From Ferrimicrobium sp. (lineage in GTDB: Bacteria > Actinomycetota > Acidimicrobiia > Acidimicrobiales > Acidimicrobiaceae): a stretch of DNA of 64,000 nucleotides. Below, one piece after another: positions 26,748 to 35,491 of this stretch (the first letter of the stretch is position 1; every line of letters starts with the position of its first letter). The stretch covers positions 22,282 to 86,281 of the forward strand of contig NZ_DAHXOI010000011.1 in assembly GCF_027364955.1 (NCBI RefSeq), in the 5' to 3' direction. The notes beneath the pieces are model-generated. The model made no database searches, was not told where the DNA came from, and worked only from the letters and a program-made list of their open reading frames with translations. A program made the translations under genes and the position numbers.

Positions 26748-29700
26748 TTAGTCTGTTGTGAGGCCATTTTTGCCATCGTCTAATAGTCTGATGGCTTCTT
26801 TAGATGGACTCCAACTCGTGGGTAGCGTATCAGAATGCCACCTGGGTCGTCCTAGTGTGGTGCGCCGGATGACCTGAAGAGTGGCGACTGCGCACACGTC
26901 GTTTACCACTGGCCGCCAACCCTTGCCCTTTATAACTTTGTGTATTATTGGATCCGGTTTGCCCAACAATCCTTCGGCAGCGAGATAGAGTGGTCGCAGG
27001 GTTAGGTTGGTAGCTGAGTCGTAGCCCGCAATCCTCCAACGTGTCTCGGGATAGTGGGTAAAGAACTCATGTGATTCTTTTCCCGGCATAGTCGCGATAG
27101 ATCCAAAGTCCAGTTCGTCACCATCCGTTAGCCACCCGATGTACTGGGCTCCCTCTGAGGCTATTGCCGCCAATACTCTGTTATCAGCAAGTCGCCACGA
27201 CTCCGACCACGATGGCAGCTCGGCTCGGAATAAATTTACCCCCTTTTTGCGGAACCCTATTCGGCCGAATTCTCCGCCAAAGACTCGGATCATTCCATAG
27301 CTAATGTTGCCCTTCCTATCACGCCAAGCGTATACGCGAGCATGGTGTATCGTGCCTAGGTTGAACCCACTGGTTCCAATGCGAAGCATCCCACCGCCTC
27401 CGTCAAAGAGCGTAATCTTGTCGCTGCCCCCGAGCGAAACCCCATGCTCATCGACTGCAAATCGGTTTGGATCTTCGGGGATCGCCCTTTCGTCATCCAG
27501 TTCCATGAATAACGCCTGGTACACGCGTCTGTCGGTTATACGCTGAATCTCCTGGGAGCTGAAGGTATCCCCTAGCTGCTTCGTGAGTAATGATCGTCCG
27601 GTATCGTCATGCATTCGTCCGATTTGAGGCCGGAGACGCAGAGGATAGATGACTGGCAACCCATCTTCATCGATGAGGGTCTTGGTAAGATCGCTTAGGA
27701 TCTCCATCGTGCCTAACCACTGGCGAAAGAGTGTTTGATCTGCAAAGCTCTCTCCATAGAACTCTCTAGAGTTGTCGGAGAGCTCACCAAGTCGAGAGGC
27801 CTTGTAGAGATCATCACGTTCGACAAGCACCTTCGCCACCGATTGGCGCATTGAGGTCAGCACAATCGCGTCGAGAGCATGATGACGACGGTCCAGTCGC
27901 GTTTTCTTGGATTCGCCACGCAACATGATCTTCTGGTTAAACTGGCCTTGAATACGCGCTAGGGATGTTATGTTCCCGCTAAAAACCCGGACTCTCTGGT
28001 GTTGATCATTGGGGTCGTAGCCAGGTTGGCTCTCCAAGAACTGCTCGACCCGCTCTCGCACCGCCACTGCGGCGTATGAAGTGGGTGCCAAGCTTCTTTC
28101 ATCGAGTGGGTCGTCGTTGGAGGTGCGCTTCAGCCTAGTGATCACGTCTTTCTTGTAGTTCGCGAATTCCTTGTTGATTTGCCTCTGTTGTTTGCCTTTG
28201 TCAAGCGCACCCACCTGTCGATCCCAGTTATTCACTCGTTCGATCGCAGCACCCAAACTAACTTCAGGGCGTGATGCCATTTTCGCCCATTGGCCAAAGG
28301 GTTGTTTGCCCTTCTCGGCGTTGCATCGGCGGCATACCGCTGCCAGGTTAGAGACCCGGTTTGACCCGCCTGTTGCACGAGGGACGATGTGGTCAATCTC
28401 GGTGTTGTCCCATCCGATTGACGTTCCGCAGTACAAACATTGGGAGCCCTGTCGCTCGATGAAGGTGTACTTGGCTATGTCTCTACGGGATGGGTTAGAA
28501 ACTCCCTGGCTTTGGAGATGGACACGGATATGGTCATTGAAGATCCTGCGCTTGTCTTGCTCGTTCTTCAGCTCCCTCAACGCCACATCACCAAGGGATG
28601 CCTCTCGTGCAAGTTCTATGACGACCTTGCTTGGCGCTCCCCACTTGGCGGTCGCTGCGCTAAGAAACCGGCCCACGATCTTGAGATTCCGGTCTACAGT
28701 CGGTTGGCCGGTTGGCACGGCGAATGAGTCCTTAGACGGCTTCCAGTATTCATCCACGACATTGCCCTGGTGATCAAAAGGGTACGCCCGCTGCCTTGCC
28801 GTGTAGAGATCGCAGGATTGTTCGCGCATGATCTCATTCATTCGTGACAATGATCTCAACCCATAGGCCGCACGCCCACTCGGCAACTTGAGATCATCTA
28901 AGTTGGCGAGTTCCTTATCCGAAAGCCCTTCGCGCAGGTTCTCCAGCATTTCATTGTCGTAATTACCCGTACTGTCGCTGAGGCCAAGTACAAGATCTCC
29001 TCGCATATCCGAATCGGCGCTAGCCCACCACTGGGCCAGTGCCGGGATTTGTGAGTGTTCGATCGTGACCGAAGTGGTGTCTATCGGAGCACGAGTGCCG
29101 CTGGTCTCACTCAGACGTATCTCAAAGTGTTCCTCCACATTCTGCCAGCTAGGCGCGTTTTCGTCTCGCCAGCTGAGCAGATACTGTACGATGTCTTCCG
29201 AAATCCCTGGTGTGAGTGGCTCCTTCGCCTCGCGGGTCCGAAGATTGGCTATCGTAGTTCTAATGCGAAACTCCTGAAATGTTAGGCTAGCCATTGGAGC
29301 ACGGAGTGTGCCGTCGAGGTCATCCCTGCCAATGCGGTCCGAGCGAACCGTCGGGGCTTCTTGTTTGAATAGCGCTTCACTGACTTGGTCGAAGAAGTCA
29401 TCATCCAATTGTTGTACTTGAGCAATGAGTTGTAGTTCGTTATAGATATCCTCCTGTCGGATTTGCTCGAACAATATCTTGTCCTCTTTGGGTGCGCTCT
29501 TAGCATCCTTCCCCTCCCGCCTCTTTCGCTTGGCCGAGATCTGCCGTGGGCGAAACCAAAGATCGGAATCTAGTGTCAAGAGCGTCGCAGCTAGCTCGCC
29601 AATAGTACGCGTATTTTCCACATCTACGCCAAGACGCTCGGCAGCCTTGGTTCTCATCTTCTTCAAGTTGGCGCTAGGGCCTTGGTCTGCCAAGTTTGCG

Positions 29701-30164
29701 AGTTGGTTGAGCTTCGACCAGGGGTTCCGCCATCCTCGATAGCGTCCCATGTGCATGATTGCCAGTGCCAACAATCGGCTTCGTTCATCATCATTGTCAA
29801 TCTTGTTCTGAGTTAACGCTGCCCTCGCTAGCCATGGTGCATGAAGGTCAACACTATCCAAATTGGGTGCCACACACCCAAAACTACTTAGTACCCGTTC
29901 GAGCTCGAGGAGACGTGCTCGACGTCGCCTTCTGAGCCGTCGCGTTCTGCGCGCTGTCCCCGCTCTGGCTTTGCGGCTTTCATTAACTTGGCCGTCAGGG
30001 TCAGCTCCACCGTCATGGATGTATGACACTGCTGCGAGGATTGTAGGTACTTCCTCTTCCGACGGGTATTCAACAGCAGCCAACCCAACGGAGTGTTCGC
30101 CCACGTCGATCCCCAAAGTCCAGTTGAGCGTGTTGGCACCATTGCTCTCCACGTTGTCGCGCAT
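26748..30164 (-). CDS. cas9: Cas9, type II-C (AceCas9-like)
   Basis: 1138 residues from ATG 30164 (AAGGAG four bases upstream); the open frame runs 40 codons further but without SD. All parts are present: RuvC-I LGIDVGEHSVG (Asp20); arginine-rich bridge helix about residues 63-90; RuvC-II VVIELAREASLG (Glu517); HNH CLYCGTS...EIDHIVPRATGG (His592) with CRRCNAEKG; RuvC-III RRHHALDAIV (His761/762, Asp765). The C-terminal 350 residues form the WED/PAM-interacting region. The length equals, from memory, that of Acidothermus Cas9, which recognises an NNNCC PAM; the PAM here is not shown. The gene runs toward the array, convergent with cas1-cas2, with the tracrRNA just upstream. Confidence 0.95.
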   Translation of the reverse strand: MRDNVESNGANTLNWTLGIDVGEHSVGLAAVEYPSEEEVPTILAAVSYIHDGGADPDGQVNESRKARAGTARRTRRLRRRRRARLLELERVLSSFGCVAPNLDSVDLHAPWLARAALTQNKIDNDDERSRLLALAIMHMGRYRGWRNPWSKLNQLANLADQGPSANLKKMRTKAAERLGVDVENTRTIGELAATLLTLDSDLWFRPRQISAKRKRREGKDAKSAPKEDKILFEQIRQEDIYNELQLIAQVQQLDDDFFDQVSEALFKQEAPTVRSDRIGRDDLDGTLRAPMASLTFQEFRIRTTIANLRTREAKEPLTPGISEDIVQYLLSWRDENAPSWQNVEEHFEIRLSETSGTRAPIDTTSVTIEHSQIPALAQWWASADSDMRGDLVLGLSDSTGNYDNEMLENLREGLSDKELANLDDLKLPSGRAAYGLRSLSRMNEIMREQSCDLYTARQRAYPFDHQGNVVDEYWKPSKDSFAVPTGQPTVDRNLKIVGRFLSAATAKWGAPSKVVIELAREASLGDVALRELKNEQDKRRIFNDHIRVHLQSQGVSNPSRRDIAKYTFIERQGSQCLYCGTSIGWDNTEIDHIVPRATGGSNRVSNLAAVCRRCNAEKGKQPFGQWAKMASRPEVSLGAAIERVNNWDRQVGALDKGKQQRQINKEFANYKKDVITRLKRTSNDDPLDERSLAPTSYAAVAVRERVEQFLESQPGYDPNDQHQRVRVFSGNITSLARIQGQFNQKIMLRGESKKTRLDRRHHALDAIVLTSMRQSVAKVLVERDDLYKASRLGELSDNSREFYGESFADQTLFRQWLGTMEILSDLTKTLIDEDGLPVIYPLRLRPQIGRMHDDTGRSLLTKQLGDTFSSQEIQRITDRRVYQALFMELDDERAIPEDPNRFAVDEHGVSLGGSDKITLFDGGGGMLRIGTSGFNLGTIHHARVYAWRDRKGNISYGMIRVFGGEFGRIGFRKKGVNLFRAELPSWSESWRLADNRVLAAIASEGAQYIGWLTDGDELDFGSIATMPGKESHEFFTHYPETRWRIAGYDSATNLTLRPLYLAAEGLLGKPDPIIHKVIKGKGWRPVVNDVCAVATLQVIRRTTLGRPRWHSDTLPTSWSPSKEAIRLLDDGKNGLTTD

Positions 30165-30255
30165 GCGTCTCCTTAGTATCCCTGTAGGGGAAAGATTACA
30201 AAAGCCCCTGATGCTAGTATGGCCGCAAACTCGGACACTGGACAAGCAAGGCGCC

Positions 30256-30362
30256 AAAAAAACGATTCCCCTCCGGACTTTCATCCAGAAGGGGAATTAG
30301 AAATCAATTTCATACCGGCAAACCAGTACGAAACTTGCTGAGAGCATTGCATAGACTCCTGG
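30256..30362 (-). ncRNA. tracrRNA
   Basis: On the minus strand the anti-repeat (30362-30337) reads CCAGGAGTCTATGCAATGCT then CTCAGC. It pairs with the repeat 5' half as a 12-bp upper stem and a 7-bp lower stem (one G-U) around a bulge of 2 nt (crRNA) against 4 nt (tracr). Next come a 6-bp hairpin TACTGG-TTTG-CCGGTA and a terminal hairpin with ATTCCCC/GGGGAAT plus an inner CTGGA/TCCGG stem, ending in seven T residues (30262-30256). This is a complete type II tracrRNA architecture. The transcript may begin upstream, near 30406, if the TATAAT at 30418 is used. Confidence 0.85.
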
Positions 30363-30412
30363 ATGACAATCTAGCATACGTGGGTGCTTGGTCGGCCGCA
30401 GGTTTGCATGTA

Positions 30413-30418
30413 ATTATA
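30413..30418 (-). promoter_or_regulatory. candidate -10 box of the tracrRNA
   Basis: TATAAT on the minus strand, about 50 bp before the anti-repeat. No good -35 is visible. An alternative TAGATT lies closer to the anti-repeat, near 30370. Confidence 0.35.
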
Positions 30419-30916
30419 CTCGTTCCCCTGACTGTAGAACCGAAGTACAACAAGCCCGCTGGTCCGGACAGCTTCGGCACACCAGATGGAGTCGCCAACA
30501 CCTCTGACAGAAACCGAATCAAACACGACGTAACGGACCTATGGGAAGAACACGTTCCACTAGAGCGATGGCCAGAACCACCGCACCAGATCTTCGCCCA
30601 AACGTGTTTGGCCAAAGTGCAGGTCCTACGACTGGTAAGGAGCATGTGGCCGGTGCACTACGCTAGCGTGCTTGCCTCTGTGGGTGGGCGACGCGGTATG
30701 GCCTCAAGCACGAAGCCCTGATTACGAATTACTGGCCGAGTACCCATTTGTATTTCGGACGTGAGATGGGCAAGCGAAACTACGCGACCAGCAGAACGCG
30801 ATACGGGGACTTCACCCGTAAACAACTCGCCGTCAGCATGCACAACAATCCTTACGTCGATGCAGATGGAAGGTCCCTCGAGGACGGAGCCTGTTCCGCC
30901 ACTCGCAACTCATCAG
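30419..30916. other. interval upstream of the tracrRNA, no gene accepted
   Basis: A 128-codon + strand frame (30335-30721) crosses here but overlaps the tracrRNA antisense, has no SD and no motif. I leave the region unannotated. Confidence 0.4.
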
Positions 30917-31249
30917 TCACAAGTGGCGTCCCCTCATTGCAACGTTCACGGAGTTCGCCCCTAGGTTCTCATCACCCTCACTTCTCCGTCCAGTCAGTGC
31001 AACTTGGGCCAACCTGGCAAATGCCGCAGTGACATCATCGACACTCGGAGTCTCACCCCATATCATGGTCTGGCAGAATTGCTCGTACCGAATTCGCGTG
31101 TCATCATCGCAAACGTGACCAAGCTCGCCGTGGAGGACTTCATAGGGAGAATCAGCAAAGACCTCGAACTGGCGACCATAGGTTTCAACATCGCGCTCAA
31201 TAGTAAGGGCGACCAGGTCACTAAGCTGCCCCCCCAAACTCAATCGCAT
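30917..31249 (-). CDS. hypothetical protein
   Basis: About 110 residues from ATG 31249 (MRLSLGGQLSDLVALTIERD). The composition looks coding (DSPYEVLHGELGHVCDDDTR, then IRYEQFCQTMIWGETPSVDD), but no family is recognised. The start and SD are uncertain, and a longer frame reaches 31324. It lies between cas9/tracrRNA and AbiE. Confidence 0.4.
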   Translation of the reverse strand: MRLSLGGQLSDLVALTIERDVETYGRQFEVFADSPYEVLHGELGHVCDDDTRIRYEQFCQTMIWGETPSVDDVTAAFARLAQVALTGRRSEGDENLGANSVNVAMRGRHL

Positions 31250-31391
31250 CAAAGCCAGGTGAACTTGGCAGCTTTGCATGCACATAGTGGGTGTCGCACT
31301 TGTGGCGCACCAAGCGGTCGTCATAGTCTCCTCGAGTAAGACCGCTTCGTCCCTGAGAGGCGCGGAGTAGATCTGAGTTCACGCGTAATGA

Positions 31392-32432
31392 TTACAAGTG
31401 TCGTCCGAATCCATGTCCAAAACCACCGATCGTCTGTTGAGGTTGTTCAGGTTGTGAGAGTGTAGCGGCTGCTTCCAAGAAATCTGTGGCCACCATACGG
31501 AATGTTTGGGAGACCTCATCAAACAATGGTTTTGACCCGTACACGAGGTCATCGACAAAGACGGCATAGTTTTCATGGGCCTCTATATCGGTTGCGAGAA
31601 GGTCGAGCTCATCTCGCAAAACACTCACAGGACGCTCCTTGAAAACAGGAAACCTTTCACCGCCGTATTGTTGTGTTTCTAGGGCGAGCGTCTCGGCGAA
31701 GATAGGAGCGGCCTCACCGATTACAGAGGGATTCGCCTCAACTATGCGGTGCACATCGTAAAGGTGCCTTACGAGTCGCGGATCATACCGATAGGTCAGT
31801 TCTGGATTCGCCTTGTGTTCAGCCGTGCGGCGAAGATACGAAATTACCTTGTCGGATACGATATCAGGCAAAGACACCATTGGGATCGCGTGTTCTTTAG
31901 ACTGATCTCCCAGCTCATGCCTTTCCAGAATGTTTTGTACCGCTCGATTCTCAATGCCGAATGGCCGATCTACCCCCATCAGTTCCACCTTGACGAACGG
32001 GCGTAGTGCAGTTTGTCTTGGTGTAAATGCTGAATCATAGACCACCGAGGCTCGGATGTAGCGGTTACTATCCCTGCCGATAATCTCACCGTCAATCTCG
32101 AAGCCTGCGCCGCGTAGAGCATGGCCAAGCTCCGCCTTCAGTCTTGACAGCGCCTTGGATTTGGAGTTCTTGGATGGAAAATTTGGCGCGACAACACGGA
32201 AGTCCACATCTTCGGATATCCGCTCAATTAAACCCCAGCCCTGCGACAATGAAGTTCCGCCGGAAAATACAAGCTCGAAGCCGGAATCCCTGCCAACTTT
32301 TGCAACTTCAAGGACCACTTCTTTGACGATGACTTCTTTCTCAAGTATCAACGGCAGAAGAGCCTGTAAAGCGCCGGATTGGCCGCGCAGGACTTTTATG
32401 CCGGCGAGCTGTTGTTGGCTAAGACTTCTCAT
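31392..32432 (-). CDS. abiEii: AbiEii-type nucleotidyltransferase toxin
   Basis: 346 residues from ATG 32432 (GGAGGAGTCAAAT upstream). The nucleotidyltransferase motif is FELVFSGGTSLSQGWGLIER then ISEDVDFRVV (GGTSLS plus D-x-D); later VSLPDIVSDKVISYL and DPRLVRHLYDVHRIV are usual for the AbiEii/AbiGii family. Type IV toxin-antitoxin and abortive phage infection system. Overlaps the antitoxin gene by 14 bp. Confidence 0.88.
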   Translation of the reverse strand: MRSLSQQQLAGIKVLRGQSGALQALLPLILEKEVIVKEVVLEVAKVGRDSGFELVFSGGTSLSQGWGLIERISEDVDFRVVAPNFPSKNSKSKALSRLKAELGHALRGAGFEIDGEIIGRDSNRYIRASVVYDSAFTPRQTALRPFVKVELMGVDRPFGIENRAVQNILERHELGDQSKEHAIPMVSLPDIVSDKVISYLRRTAEHKANPELTYRYDPRLVRHLYDVHRIVEANPSVIGEAAPIFAETLALETQQYGGERFPVFKERPVSVLRDELDLLATDIEAHENYAVFVDDLVYGSKPLFDEVSQTFRMVATDFLEAAATLSQPEQPQQTIGGFGHGFGRHL

Positions 32433-32835
32433 ATTTGACTCCTCCATTGAAGAGCTTGCGCCGGATACGGCTTTTCCCCACATCAATAATTGCGTAGGGA
32501 GGTACCTGGGTGGATCGGCCTTCGTTGTACTCTCGAACCAGCAAACCCGGACGTGGGTCCACATCCATCTTTATTAAGAAATCCTCCGCCACAGAAGAGT
32601 TGTCAAACTTCTGGATCTTATACCCAGCGTAAGGCCCATCGGCAAAGGCCCTGGACGGCGTGTAGACTCCATAGCCTACGCGGTACAAAGTCTCGTCCTC
32701 CATTAGTTTGCGAAGCGCACGGGCAACCGTGGATCGGCTTCCGAACCGCACAAACTCACTGGTGAGGAATGCGGCATCTGATGATGAAGCTATGTACTCG
32801 CGTATTCTCTCTTCTACCGTAGCCAATGCTCTCAC
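32419..32835 (-). CDS. abiEi: AbiEi-type antitoxin (DUF6088-like)
   Basis: About 138 residues if started at GTG 32835, after GGGATGAG; an ATG at 32886 would put a perfect TATAAT (about 32875) inside the gene. The winged-helix part reads TVEERIREYIASSSDAAFLT, FVRFGSRSTVARALRKLMED, LYRVGYGVYTPSRA, matching the AbiEi/DUF6088 N-terminal domain. It represses the operon and neutralises AbiEii. The TATAAT and the lack of a TGCATATATA motif suggest normal host sigma control. Confidence 0.75.
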   Translation of the reverse strand: MRALATVEERIREYIASSSDAAFLTSEFVRFGSRSTVARALRKLMEDETLYRVGYGVYTPSRAFADGPYAGYKIQKFDNSSVAEDFLIKMDVDPRPGLLVREYNEGRSTQVPPYAIIDVGKSRIRRKLFNGGVKYEKS

Positions 32836-33059
32836 CTCATCCCGTGTGAAGATCGTTCCAACAAGTTCAATTATAGTAGCCCACATGTACTATATGTGCT
32901 GTTCACCGGTATGGGAGCGCAAGAAGGTAGCCTCACTTGGACGATCGTTCAGATACTTCTCAATCGCGGGTCTGATTTTCGAGGTGTACATATCTCCCTT
33001 ATAGGTAGGTTGGTGAACTCGGCACATGTGTGCAGCCGAATTCATCATGCTGCTCCCAC

Positions 33060-33278
33060 CTACAGAGTCTTTAAGAGCTGCTGGCGAGCACTCGGAAAAG
33101 AATGTCCGCCCCAAATCCCGTGCGTGGTGGGATTGGCCAGCGCCTCGTCGAGACATAGCGCTCTGGCTGCACAATCGGTACAAATCTCTTGTGCTAGATG
33201 AGCGTTCTCAGACTCGAACCACCATTTGGTAGGTAGTCCTACACAGACTGCCTGTTGTCGCCAGGCGTTGTCCTTCAC
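33060..33278 (-). CDS. whiB: WhiB-family Fe-S transcription factor
   Basis: 72 residues from GTG 33278 (AAGGAGGGATC upstream; GTGA overlaps the previous stop). Cysteines AVCVGL...EICTDCAARALCLDEAL give the four-Cys [4Fe-4S] set, followed by the GIWGG turn (THGIWGGHSF). WhiB proteins are restricted to actinobacteria and their phages and bind sigma factors, interesting given the element-encoded sigma factor at 51.7 kb. Last gene of a five-gene small operon. Confidence 0.9.
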   Translation of the reverse strand: MKDNAWRQQAVCVGLPTKWWFESENAHLAQEICTDCAARALCLDEALANPTTHGIWGGHSFPSARQQLLKTL

Positions 33279-33478
33279 GATCCCTCCTTATGGTAGACAT
33301 TGCGCGCACGAGCAGAGCGCAACGCCGACCGTGGAGCCTGACGCACACTGTGGACCATGCCTTCTGAATCGTAACAACCATTGGAGCTCTCGCAAAGATG
33401 GAACTTGCGCAACTCTGCCTCAAGCTCAAGTACCCTCACCCGCAATGCCTTACAATCTGTCAGTTTCCAACTGTCCAT
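33275..33478 (-). CDS. small hypothetical protein
   Basis: 67 residues from ATG 33478 (AAGGAGGATACGTA upstream; TAATG overlap with the previous gene). LRVRVLELEAELRKFHLCES suggests a short coiled coil. Not recognised. Translationally coupled on both sides. Confidence 0.55.
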   Translation of the reverse strand: MDSWKLTDCKALRVRVLELEAELRKFHLCESSNGCYDSEGMVHSVRQAPRSALRSARARNVYHKEGS

Positions 33479-33792
33479 TACGTATCCTCCTTCCTCTCTA
33501 TATAGAGGTCGCAGACCACTCGTGCCAGCCCCTTGAGAAACATCAAGCACATCCGCTGCACCTCGAACAGGTATGTCTCACTCGCGATGTCCTCCACAGT
33601 TATCGCCTGCCCATCGGTGGCCACCCTGATCACAATGGCGGTGAAGTCTCCAAGAGGCAGCTTCGCTGGATTGATCGTGTCGATCCCCGCTACGTTCCAC
33701 AGAAGTGCCCGTACATGTGCACGCAGATCATCATCCGCACCGGCAATGGCCCACGAGTATTCATTGGCTAGGACTGCTCGGTTCTCCGACAT
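33478..33792 (-). CDS. hypothetical protein
   Basis: 104 residues from ATG 33792 (AGGGGG upstream). Reads SENRAVLANEYSWAIAGADD ... GDFTAIVIRVATDGQAITVE ... RMCLMFLKGLARVVCDLYIE. Not recognised. Coupled to the next gene. Confidence 0.55.
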   Translation of the reverse strand: MSENRAVLANEYSWAIAGADDDLRAHVRALLWNVAGIDTINPAKLPLGDFTAIVIRVATDGQAITVEDIASETYLFEVQRMCLMFLKGLARVVCDLYIERKEDT

Positions 33793-33820
33793 CGCTTAAC
33801 CCCCTACGTGTAGCGACACT

Positions 33821-33994
33821 TCATGGACCCGGGCGCACAAAGTACATCACCGACATGGATAGCACCGCGGCCGCGCCTACCAGTACAAGAGAGGCGGCCC
33901 CAGGCCCAACCGCACCAGCAGTTACACCCAGAATCACGTCGACGACCAAGCACGCTATCATCAACATCAGGTTTGTATCATCCCTGATTCTCAT
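33821..33994 (-). CDS. small two-span membrane protein
   Basis: 57 residues from ATG 33994. Two hydrophobic segments, LMLMIACLVVDVILGVTAGA and ASLVLVGAAAVLSMSVMYFV, separated by a short Gly/Pro turn: a predicted membrane hairpin. Function unknown. The start is 3 bp after the preceding stop. Confidence 0.55.
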   Translation of the reverse strand: MRIRDDTNLMLMIACLVVDVILGVTAGAVGPGAASLVLVGAAAVLSMSVMYFVRPGP

Positions 33995-33996
33995 CG

Positions 33997-34143
33997 CTAG
34001 AACTCCTCGATATGATGGGGTAGCGTACACTCACCCTCGCGTTCGATGCTGGCAAGTCCCAGCTCCGCCTGCTCTAGATATGTGTATTCCCCTGATCGAT
34101 ACTCATCACAGACGATCACATACCTCTTCGTTAATCTTGGCAT
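33997..34143 (-). CDS. 48-residue protein, first gene of the small operon
   Basis: ATG 34143 is preceded by GAGGAGGAAAG and by a variant element motif. Begins MPRLTKRYVIVCDEYRSGEY and ends LPHHIEEF. No family is recognised, but SD, promoter motif and tight coupling to the next gene support it. Confidence 0.5.
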   Translation of the reverse strand: MPRLTKRYVIVCDEYRSGEYTYLEQAELGLASIEREGECTLPHHIEEF

Positions 34144-34160
34144 CTTTCCTCCTCACCAGT

Positions 34161-34174
34161 ACATATAGGCACGT
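34161..34174 (-). promoter_or_regulatory. variant promoter motif of the WhiB small-gene operon
   Basis: ACGTGCCTATATGT on the minus strand, 17 bp before ATG 34143. A CCTATATGTA variant shared with parA. Confidence 0.45.
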
Positions 34175-34246
34175 CTCCAATAATTATTTGCCACTGCCGT
34201 TAATATCTCACGGACGATTCCCCGAACCGAGGCCTATGCCCTCTCG

Positions 34247-34606
34247 CTAAGACACGAGGTAGCCTCTAGTAACCGCCGGGCAATGGATTCGATGCTCACG
34301 GTCTCTTGCCTTTCCGGGCCCCCGATCTGCTCGCAACAAACAAGGTGTGCCCATCTGAAACGCAAACAGGTCTGCGTGCGCGAATCGATCGCTCTGACAA
34401 CAATCACCCGTACACTCTCGTCCGTCTGGAAGCGCGAAGGGTTCCACGTGGTGGCTGCGACAATGATCGCAGTACCCATCGGTACCCGCTTTACCCTCAC
34501 AACGGTCGTAGTAGGGGTCGGACACCTGGAATTCCCGCGGAGTGCCTTCTGCCAAGTAACGCGCAACGCATCGACAACGTAGCTCGGGATTCGGGTCAGT
34601 GGCCAT
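34247..34606 (-). CDS. cysteine-rich hypothetical protein
   Basis: 119 residues from ATG 34606 (AGGGAAACGAC upstream). Cysteines: RCRCVARYL, YYDRCEGKAGTDGYCDHCRS, ECTGDCC, MGTPCLL, IHCPAV. The spacing predicts at least one zinc site. It lies 12 bp after the YdjM-like gene and is probably co-transcribed with it. Confidence 0.6.
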   Translation of the reverse strand: MATDPNPELRCRCVARYLAEGTPREFQVSDPYYDRCEGKAGTDGYCDHCRSHHVEPFALPDGRECTGDCCQSDRFAHADLFAFQMGTPCLLRADRGPGKARDREHRIHCPAVTRGYLVS

Positions 34607-34618
34607 GTCGTTTCCCTG

Positions 34619-35341
34619 CTAAAGATGTAGTTTGCCTAGCGCCCTGCTTAGAGAGGGGACCGCAGGCAGCGAATGTGCACTGAAGATAACCGGATGGCGT
34701 GAGAACCACAGGCCCGCTCCACCAATGACGAGCACATAGAGCACCAGGGCGAATACCTTCTCAGGCTTCCCGCCAGTCGTGCCAAAGACCGGTAAGCTCT
34801 GCCGTGAGCGATTTGGGTACAGTAGAGGGATACCCCCACTGGTTAGGAAGTCACCGGTCATGTGCGTCAGCCAGCCAAGGGCAAGAAATGCGATCAACAA
34901 AAACCCAGAGAACGGATGAAAGTGGTAGAAGGCATATCCGCCACCGATCCCGACAAACAGATACAACCGACGCAGCCCCGTGAACCACGGCACCACAATC
35001 CTCCACGCACCAGCAGCCAGGATGCCAAAGACGACTGCACTTGCCAATGGTCCAGTCGCCACCAGCACTAGGACCAACGTAATGATGCCAAGACCAAGAA
35101 GTGAGTGGGTGAGCTTGCGGTGCCCACCCGAGACCTTGTTCACGATCCAGGAGACCCCGTGACTGATGAATCCAAACTCATGGGCAACACTCGAACCTGG
35201 TTCGTCAATGTCAGGCAAGATCGATGCACCACAGGTTGCCACCGAAGCTATCATCCAAGTAGGGGAGTGAACCCCAAAGACCGCCAGTCCCACCCCGGCC
35301 CCGATTGCCAACCCAGTCGCTGCGTGTGCTTTACCCATCAT
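34619..35341 (-). CDS. YdjM/DUF457-type membrane metal-dependent hydrolase
   Basis: 240 residues from ATG 35341, followed at once by a second ATG. Conserved motifs: GKAHAATGLAIGAG, LPDIDEPGS, HRKLTHSLLGLG, LGWLTHMTGDFLTSGGIPLL. Several membrane spans between residues 60 and 220. Family members are inner-membrane proteins with a Zn-hydrolase core; YdjM is SOS-regulated in E. coli. The TGCATATATA motif ends 5 bp before the start, so the message would be nearly leaderless. Confidence 0.75.
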   Translation of the reverse strand: MMGKAHAATGLAIGAGVGLAVFGVHSPTWMIASVATCGASILPDIDEPGSSVAHEFGFISHGVSWIVNKVSGGHRKLTHSLLGLGIITLVLVLVATGPLASAVVFGILAAGAWRIVVPWFTGLRRLYLFVGIGGGYAFYHFHPFSGFLLIAFLALGWLTHMTGDFLTSGGIPLLYPNRSRQSLPVFGTTGGKPEKVFALVLYVLVIGGAGLWFSRHPVIFSAHSLPAVPSLSRALGKLHL

Positions 35342-35345
35342 GTGC

Positions 35346-35359
35346 CATATATATGCACC
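35346..35359 (-). promoter_or_regulatory. TGCATATATA-type promoter motif, YdjM-like gene
   Basis: GGTGCATATATATGGCACATG on the minus strand (to the ATG), one base longer than the relaxase and prim-pol spacing. Confidence 0.65.
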
Positions 35360-35491
35360 AGGTAGGTTTACACGTAGGAAAGCGCCCGGATGAGACCGCG
35401 ACAACCGGACGCAAGGGCAGGGAGGATGTCACCGACCCATCAGCGGCGCATACATGGAAATTAGAAATCAGGAGGTCCAATCCGAGTCATA

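Noticed and set aside
30335..30721. 128-codon plus-strand frame upstream of cas9
   Set aside because: It is antisense to the tracrRNA and overlaps its anti-repeat, lacks an SD, and has no family signal.
32868..32892. AGCACATATAGTAC before the AbiEi frame as a motif copy
   Set aside because: The GGTG part is missing, and a canonical TATAAT a few bases later explains transcription better.
33490..33505. CTCTATATAGAG as another promoter motif
   Set aside because: It lies inside the 3' end of the 33792 gene, lacks TGCA, and the next gene is translationally coupled, so no promoter is needed.
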